DNA of 64,000 nucleotides from Scolanthus callimorphus (Eukaryota; Cnidaria; Anthozoa; Actiniaria; Edwardsiidae): NCBI GenBank assembly GCA_033964015.1, contig CM066925.1, positions 3,237,199 to 3,301,198 of the forward strand, read 5' to 3'. Shown piece by piece: positions 57,213 to 64,000 of this stretch (position 1 is its first letter; each line of letters starts with the position of its first letter). The notes under the pieces were generated by a model. It saw only the letters and a program-made list of their open reading frames with translations, ran no database searches and was not told where the DNA came from. The position numbers and the translations under genes were made by a program.

Positions 57213-57811
57213 ATGGCTAGACCCGTCCCTGAAGTGTTGGTGCTAGGTCATTCCTTTGTTCGTCGGCTCTCAGCCGATTTGCGTGTGGGTTTTCACCCGA
57301 ACGCACAACCCGATTTCGATTTGCTTGGGTCGGCGAATGTCAGGTTGTTTGGTGCTGGCGGGCGAACGCTCGCTAGATTAGTCGAACGGGATTTGTGGGT
57401 AGTGGAACGGTACCAACCAAATGTGATTATTCTTGAAATTGGCACCAATGACCTTGGTACAATCGGCCCGGAAGTCTTGGGTTTGGAAATTTCTCAGTTT
57501 GTCGAACGCCTTCACATGGAATTTTCGGTGAAAATCGTCGGGGTTTGCCACGTTATCCCTAGAGCACCGTACCATCACAATGCCATGGCTCTCAACGCCA
57601 GGGCTGTAACTTTACGACAGGTCCTGTCAGCTCACCTAGAACATGTCCCTGGCTCTTTTTGCTGGTTACACAGGGGTTTTCAGGCACCCCCTAACAATCC
57701 TTATGTAGCCGACGGTGTACATTTGAATTGGAAGGTCAATATAAATTGTACAAAAGCTACAGAGGTGCCATATTGCGTTCATTGAACATGCCGAATGAAT
57801 ATCACGGCTAA
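57213..57811 (+). CDS. SGNH/GDSL-type hydrolase ORF, one frameshift near its end
   Basis: SGNH esterase-fold blocks are in order: VLGHSFVRR (block I, nucleophile Ser), GAGGRT (block II Gly), LEIGTNDL (block III with Asn) and DGVHLN (block V with Asp and His). The family cleaves ester bonds. The annotated frame ends at 57,785, but a one-base change at about 57,735 restores a family-like C-terminus (QYKLYKSYRGA) ending at 57,811. SGNH domains occur in some DIRS/Ngaro-type and CR1 retroelements, and a DIRS-type gag-pol lies downstream on the same strand, so this is probably retrotransposon cargo and not a host gene. Confidence 0.75.
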
Positions 57812-58040
57812 ATGCATACAACACCCTTCCTAGTTGTCATTGTTTTCACTTATTAATATGGGATACCAAGTACTAGTTAAGGGTAGGTTAACATAATTTA
57901 CCCAATTTTACTTTTCTGGTTCAGAAGATTGTTAGTCCATCAACACTGTTTAATGTCCATGCTTCAAAATAAATGTTATAATTGATCCAAAATAAACAGA
58001 TAATAATTATGATCATACTAAATCACATAAGTTATGATAA

Positions 58041-61018
58041 CCCTTACAAAACAGAAATATATTTTGCATATATTCTTCATATATTCTGTTATATGTCACA
58101 TATATGCTACATATATTTTGCTACTGACATATATTCCGCATACATTGGGCCACATATATGAAGCATATATGCAAAAGGTAGGGCAAGATTTATAATGGGG
58201 GCATATATATGTCACTTATAGAAAACATATATGTCAGATGTAGGCAGTTTTCTATAAGCATAAACAAGAGAAGTTTTAAAATTTCACATACGTGAACTGA
58301 TGATTATGTGAAAATACTAATGCGTTTTTCAAGAAAAAGAAAAATGAACAAACTTCTCAAATTCTTCTCAAATTATTTCTTGAAACTACTTCTATTTGAT
58401 AAGGTAACATTTCATTCTGGCGTATTGTCTGATATAATCGCACACATTTTGTCGATTTATAAAAAAAAAACACGAAATTGCAAGCGCCGGTTTTAACCCC
58501 TAAGAAGTACGGCGGTCAATGGCACCAGTGTGGACAGATGATTATATTGTGATGATTATTTCTCGAAACCATTTCTTTTTCATGCCGTTATTTAAAAATA
58601 ATTTTCATTTTGTGACTTTTTAAAAAATAGAATCTACAAGAATCCTGCGCCGCGTTGCAATAAACTAATAACAAACTAAAATACATGATAAGAGTGATAT
58701 GCTCGAGCGGAACCTGGGCCGACTCCATCTCGCATCTGATTGGCTCCATAAAAGGCGCATTCAATTAAATTCGTTAACGCTCGTGGCTCTTATTTCGTTT
58801 AAACGTTATACACGGAATCATGGTTGTTGGAGCTCTCTTGAATACGGCATTATTTCTGGCAAATTTGATGCCCTGAAACACTCAGTTGATCATCGTCCTA
58901 GTACATAATTGTTTTCTGGCGTTTTCTTGAGGGTACTACCGATGAAAAGCAAGGTATCACTTCTTTGTTGAGGTGAGTAACAGCGCGGGGCTATTTGTAA
59001 CGTGTCTTGTTGTGCCGGGATAAACTACCACTAGAAGTTGCACTATGGGCCGTAATATTGCAAAAAAAAACATAGTCTTTAAAATGCAGTTCGTTTACAT
59101 GTAAGGCTGTTTAATTCACCTCATTTCAGGCATTGTATTGATCGTATCCCTTCCTGCACGATCTGCGTATATTACCGGCGGCTCTCTCGAACCGGCGGCT
59201 CTGTTACTAGTAGTCAATGAACTGAAGCAAACCATTGTTAACCTACTTTAAACCGGCTTTTGTCCAATTAAGTTTACTTCTTACATTAGTAACTAGAAAA
59301 TTAGTTGCCTTTTGTCGTGTTTATTGGGTATAAGAGTATACTATATTGTTGTCGATAAACTCGCTAGTGTTGTTATTTGAACTCGCGTTCCACATGAGCT
59401 TATATTACTTTCGCTCGCAAATTCGATCATTTAAATGAACTTACTTTCTTACCTTTCAACTTTGTTGAATATTCCCCTTAAAAATGGGTAGTAAGGGTTT
59501 GCCATATTCGATTGATAAAGGCTACATTTGTATGATTTCTGCTACCGCGATTTCCGCGCATCAGTTTATAATTAAATGCGCGCTGTAGCTGATTTCGACA
59601 CTTCACAGCTCCAAGGAAAGCAAACTGCCATATGCGTTTCCGGTTTATAGAAAGTTTTAGCTGTAAACCTCTGAGAACTAATCATCAGCTCATGATACTC
59701 TATATGCCTAGAAACTAGTGTTTTATTTTATTATGTTTTATAAAGGAACGTCCTTGGAATATCACGCAACTACATGTCGCGGCTATGTTCTGGGTTTTAG
59801 TGGTGTGACAATAAACAATCGGGAACTAATTGGATTTTTTACATTACATTTTTACAAAGTGATTTTCGACAGGTTCACCTATTAAAAGAAAACTGAAATG
59901 GCTGCGTTGCTCGGATTACTACAAAACCGTACAAAAACATGCCAAATATCCATAGCTTTTTATTAACTCGAAAGTTATATTTTCCAAGTCAAAAGTTGCC
60001 CAATCACTGGTTGTTGTGCAGGTTTTATAAATCTTTCTTACACAGACTGCGGTGTAGTTTGTTATTTCATGTGTGACTATTTGTTTTTTTTCTCAGCATA
60101 ACTATACTTTTTAACAGCAAGTAGCGGGATTCAGGGCTTTATAAGGCAGAGGAGACGACGACCAGCGACTTTTTTAAAAGTGTCGCGTTAATTCAACATT
60201 TTTGGCTTTCAGCCTCGTAAAAACGTGTATAAAAGTGAAAATTACAAACAAAATACATTTAATAATTTTAATGATACAGATAAAAAGTAGTTAAATGGTA
60301 TCGCCCTTGCTCTTCAATAATTTCCTTGGCTTCTGGTGTAATTTCTATTCTAAACATGTTTAAAAGCTTTATTTTATATTTTCCTTGAATGAGGGGTTTA
60401 GAGTATAACTCTGATGCTCAATATATACGCAAATCACGTTGCTTAAGGGAAGAGCATGCAGTTCCGATTGACCCTCGAAGCTTACCAAGAAGACACAGGG
60501 AATTGATTTAGTAGATATATATAAAACATGCTCCCTAAATAAGCGTAACGAACTCGTGTCAGCATGTCGGCACAGGGCAAAGGCGCTACAGTGCAACGGC
60601 AAACAAACAAAAGTGTTTAAATACTGCGAGAGGATACGAATAAAACACTCCTGACGAGTGAGGTTCCCAGAACCTTACGAAACAGGCCTGTCGAACCACC
60701 CAGCCTGTATATTTTGATTTTCCCTAACCGCTTGTACTAAAGCTCTGCCACCGGTATCGAGCACTTTGTTGGAAGTGACTGCGAAAAAAACACAATATAA
60801 AACATATATTCCAAGTATATGTGCCATATACACAATATGTGAAATATATTTAACCTAACTGCCAAAATTGGGCCAAATTCTGATATGTGACATATCTTTT
60901 ACATATATGCCACATATAAATTTCGCATATATTTGACATATATGCGGTCATATATGTGACATATCTTTTGAAATATATTTGACATATGTATGCAAAATAT
61001 ATTTCTGTTTTGTAAGGG
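58041..61018. mobile_element. 2,978-bp inverted-repeat element between hydrolase and gag
   Basis: The first 30 bases (CCCTTACAAAACAGAAATAT...) and the last 30 are exact reverse complements. Both sub-terminal regions (58,070-58,250 and 60,790-60,990) are packed with CATATATG-type repeats. The flanks TATGATAA and AATAATAA agree at 6 of 8 positions, a possible decayed 8-bp target copy. The interior holds only short ORFs without transposase motifs, so the element is non-autonomous or dead. Its superfamily is uncertain. Confidence 0.75.
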
Positions 61019-61032
61019 AATAATAACAAAAA

Positions 61033-61060
61033 AAATATATATATATATAATATATAAACA

Positions 61061-61091
<31 letters not shown>
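61033..61091. repeat. TA microsatellite
   Basis: Two long TA runs separated by AAACAG, just right of the inverted-repeat element. Confidence 0.9.
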
Positions 61092-61094
<3 letters not shown>

Positions 61095-61298
61095 AAATAA
61101 AATAAATGAGGTGACAAAACCCCTAACCTACTATAAAACAAGTCAGTTTAATTGATTTAGCATTCCATGCTGTTCATGTGTGTGCATGTGTGTCCGAGGT
61201 ATGCCCTGAAATGCGTCAAGGTTTTTTTTCTCTTGACAGTGGCTACCTTGTTTCCTATGTTGTATGCGTGTGTGTGTGCCTGATGTTGGGCCAATACA

Positions 61299-61420
61299 TT
61301 GTTGTGGGCCACACCCATGCCCGGGTTGCCCTATTGTGTTCTTAGACAGTAAGAGTTCAATGTGCAGTTTGCACATGGAGCCAGTCAATTGTTGTGGGCC
61401 ACACCCACTGCGGGTTGCCC
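61299..61420. repeat. Direct repeat in the gag leader
   Basis: TTGTTGTGGGCCACACCCA followed by a GGGTTGCCC block occurs at 61,299-61,331 and again at 61,389-61,420 with small differences. It lies between the insertion and the gag start and may belong to the retrotransposon leader. Confidence 0.7.
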
Positions 61421-61818
61421 GGGTTGTTGTTAGCACACTACCACAAGATCTATACAGTAAACTAGACATTGGGGCTGTGTTAGTTGTCGGTGTATGTGCC
61501 GTGCCCATGAGGAAAGTAAGTGCTCAGTGGGTGTGATGTTTCTCATGATTCGCAAATGACGTACTTGGGAGCTGTCATACGATCAATGATTTTACCATCA
61601 TATTCTTACCCTATGTACCTCAAAGAGGTATTTTCTAGAACCTTTTCTAGCTGTCAAACACATTCAGTTATTTATTTATTTATATATATTTTAAATGCCA
61701 TCAATGTTTATGCTTTGACCACACAATATCTCCCAGTGGCAGCTCCTTTTCCTTTCAGATGCCACCTTAGAGGTCTACCCGCACTAAGCGTCCCCCAGGG
61801 CGACTTCTCCAGGGTTCA

Positions 61819-62868
61819 ATGTCTACATCCAAACGCCAAAAACGGACTGCTGCAGTCGAAACACCTACCAGTTCAGCAGTGCCACCAGTTCAGCCCAGCA
61901 ATAGCATTCCTGAAGGGGTCATCGCAGATATTGTTAACAGGGTCACTGATGCAGTTACTCAGAGGTTGTCTTCATCTTCCTCTTTATCCAACCCTAGTAC
62001 GGTACCCGGGGTCCAGCCGTCTACCTCTAGCACACCCTTGACTTCTGAAGTTCCTATCGTCCAGGATATCCAAGCTGACATGGTTGTTGGTAGTACGATT
62101 GCAACAGTGGCGGCTTCACTGACAGGTGAGCTCACATCACAGTCAATACCAGAAGACATATTTGTTTCTCAAACACTCCCACTGGGTGCAACAGTAAGCC
62201 AACGACTCAAGGCGAAAATATGGACTAACGAGTATGTGGACTTTGGTCTGCTGATTTCCACACCCATTTTCCAAGACAAATATCAGCTCAATGTGAACTC
62301 ATCAGGAGATCGCGAACCTGCTGTTGTGTTTGAACCTCTAGGAAAGCCTAGGAAGATAGATTCAATAGATAAATGGCTCACTGCGTTTCATGTTTTTACG
62401 GCAGTTTATATAGAGAAGTACCCATCTGAAGGCCCTGCTCTTCTGAAATATGGCAATATTATTCAGGATCTTGCAGTGAGGGGTGGCAGCTGGAAGTTCT
62501 ATGATCAGAACTTCCGCTATCAGCGTCAAACATCGGGGGGTCGTCTCCCTTGGGGTCAGATTTATGGCGAGTTATGGCTACAGGCCCAGCACCCCATTGC
62601 AAGGAAACCCGCCACTCCTCGGAATTTTAGTGGCAGGCAATCTAGTTCACCAATCCCAAAGGGTTACTGCTTCCATTATCACAAGGGTGGTAATTGTGGG
62701 GCTGTAACTTTAGACACCAGTGCTATAGATGCGGGGGGGCTCATCCGGGCTTACAGTGTAATTTTCGTGCCCCCCAGCAATCCGGAACAACCAGACCACC
62801 CACCACTGCAAGGTTCCAAGGGGAAGGAAAATCTGTTGCTCCAAGCAGGCCTCTACCAACCCCAGTAA
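61819..62868 (+). CDS. Gag-like protein of a DIRS/Ngaro-like retrotransposon, frameshifted
   Basis: It starts MSTSKRQKRTAAVETPTSS, with a Ser/Thr/Pro-rich N-terminal third, then a structured middle (LKAKIWTNEYVDFGLLI; KIDSIDKWLTAFHVFTAVY; DQNFRYQR) as in DIRS-type Gag proteins. Near residue 285 the zinc-binding region begins (YCFHYHKGGNC). A one-base loss at about 62,697 then shifts the frame. In the neighbouring frame the remaining Cys/His residues (CNFRHQCYRCG) appear and that frame runs straight into the reverse transcriptase. So Gag and Pol probably formed one ORF. The annotated stop at 62,868 is a product of the shift. A pyrimidine-rich CTTTTCCTTTCAG sits 60 bases before the ATG and could be a splice acceptor. 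Confidence 0.75.
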   Translation: MSTSKRQKRTAAVETPTSSAVPPVQPSNSIPEGVIADIVNRVTDAVTQRLSSSSSLSNPSTVPGVQPSTSSTPLTSEVPIVQDIQADMVVGSTIATVAASLTGELTSQSIPEDIFVSQTLPLGATVSQRLKAKIWTNEYVDFGLLISTPIFQDKYQLNVNSSGDREPAVVFEPLGKPRKIDSIDKWLTAFHVFTAVYIEKYPSEGPALLKYGNIIQDLAVRGGSWKFYDQNFRYQRQTSGGRLPWGQIYGELWLQAQHPIARKPATPRNFSGRQSSSPIPKGYCFHYHKGGNCGAVTLDTSAIDAGGLIRAYSVIFVPPSNPEQPDHPPLQGSKGKENLLLQAGLYQPQ

Positions 62869-64000
62869 TCCGAAATAGGCTTCTATACATGCTATCTGGT
62901 TATGATCCAACAATCACTGACCTTATCAGTAGGGGTTTTTCAAAGGGATTTCCATTATATTTTGAGGGACAAACCACAGCGCTTATAGGAGGTCCAAATC
63001 TGTTGTCAGCTGTTCAAAACCCAGAGGTTGTAGATAACAAGCTCTCGAAAGAAATTGAGGCTAATAGAGTGGCTGGCCCATTTTTGTCACCACCTTTTGA
63101 ACCTTTCGTTGTTTCCCCTCTTGGCCTCGTGCCAAAGAAGAAGCCAGGCGATTTTCGCCTCATACACCATCTATCTTACCCCAGGGGCCAATCTATTAAT
63201 GATGGCATTGCACCAGAAAACACGAGCGTCCAATATGCTAGAATAAGTGATGCAATTATGTTGGTCAAACAGTGCGGAAAGGGTGCATTCATGGCTAAAA
63301 CAGACGTTCAGAGTGCCTTCCGAATTATTCCTATCACACCAAAAGATTATGGCTTGCTTGGCATGCACTGGCGGTCTCATTACTACTATGACCGCTGCAT
63401 GCCAATGGGTTGCTCTAGCTCCTGTAAGACGTTTGAAACCTTCAGCACAGCGCTTGAATGGATAGCTCGCCAAAAACTTAATGTCCATAACATTTTGCAC
63501 TTGCTTGATGACTTCTTTCTTGTCGCACCTACAGCGGTAATGTGCAAACAGCAGTTAGATCTATTTCTCAGCATGTGTGAGTTTTTGGGAATTCCTATTT
63601 CTTCCGAGAAGACATTTTTGCCATCCACCACATTATCCTTCGCAGGCATTGAGTTAGATTCCATCCGCATGGAGGCCCGGCTGCCAAAAGAAAAACGAGA
63701 CCGTCGTATCAAGCTTATTGCAGCTATGCTGACACGGGAAAAAGTGCCCATCCGGGAGCTTCAGTCCTTAATAGGCTTACTTAACTTTACTTGTTCAGTT
63801 GTACAACCAGGCCGGGCTTTCCTGTGCAGGCTTATTGATTTAACAGTTGGAGCTAAGGCGCACTGTTTTGCCAAACTGACGCGTGAGACTAAGCAAGACC
63901 TTAGATTATGGCTAACCTTCCTGTCTCGTTTTAACGGTGTATCTGTCTTTCACGAGGACAGGTGGTATACCTCTAGACATCTCAATTTATATACAGACGC
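62700..64000 (+). CDS. Reverse transcriptase and start of RNase H, DIRS/Ngaro-like; runs off the window
   Basis: Open without a stop to the window end. Motifs in order: VSPLGLVPKKKPGDFRLIHH (fingers), MAKTDVQSAFRIIPI (catalytic Asp of motif A), YYYDRCMPMGCSSSCKTFE (motif B), HLLDDFFLV (the catalytic DD of motif C), FLGIPISSEKT and FAGIEL (motifs D/E), a connection region with LQSLIGLLNFTC, and LYTDA at the very end, the first RNase H aspartate. The wording is that of DIRS-order elements and unlike Gypsy or LINE enzymes. A tyrosine recombinase should follow beyond the window. Confidence 0.9.

Noticed and set aside
61143..61536. ORFs of 121 and 90 codons in the gag leader
   Set aside because: They cover a direct repeat in opposite directions and show no domain; more likely untranslated leader.

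Overview
The window is animal nuclear DNA, most likely from a cnidarian and plausibly a stony coral. It is AT-rich and gene-poor. Genes are split by GT-AG introns or are intronless rhodopsin-type receptors. Every few hundred bases there is a short inverted-repeat element, often with a long G-run just inside its end. There are no bacterial-style operons, no CRISPR array and no rRNA or tRNA that I can recognise. The taxon call is inference from composition and gene types, not from a species-specific gene.

The most interesting content is a family of small secreted peptide genes with a shared design: a signal-peptide exon, one or two short acidic pro-region exons, then a very basic, cysteine-rich mature region that starts after an Arg-Arg site. 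Copy C (54,075-55,560, + strand) is complete in four exons and reads as 162 codons. Copy B (about 44,225-45,740, - strand) is an inverted, decayed paralogue without a start codon or first donor. B' (about 43,050-43,285, - strand) is a remnant of its last two exons. Copy A (3,581-7,928, - strand) is a distant relative with a TATA box, four recognisable exons and a frameshift in the cysteine-rich exon. Cationic host-defence or venom-type peptides are built this way, but the exact cysteine pattern is not one I can assign to a known family.

Layout: 1-3.5 kb, nested inverted-repeat elements. 3.5-8 kb, peptide gene A with transposons in its introns. 8-13 kb, MITEs and a hexanucleotide microsatellite. 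13.07-15.9 kb, a dead LINE on the - strand. 16.5-19.5 kb, a possible C-terminal exon, then a class A GPCR on the - strand whose TM7/tail and GTT/GCT tract have been tandemly duplicated. 20-34 kb, mostly transposable elements, including a 1-kb element duplicated almost identically at 51 kb and a foldback-like element with minisatellite arms at 31-32.6 kb. 34.3-35.3 kb, a second class A GPCR with one frameshift. 35.5-42.2 kb, Harbinger-like and other MITEs. 42.6-46 kb, peptide copies B' and B. 46-54 kb, small ORFs, MITEs and LINE fragments. 54-55.6 kb, peptide gene C. 57.2-64 kb, an SGNH hydrolase ORF followed by gag and reverse transcriptase of a DIRS/Ngaro-like retrotransposon that runs off the window, with a 3-kb inverted-repeat element inserted between hydrolase and gag.

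No single pathway joins these genes. The peptide family and the two receptors are the host genes; almost everything else is mobile DNA, and much of the gene damage is single-base indels, tandem or inverted duplication, or insertion.
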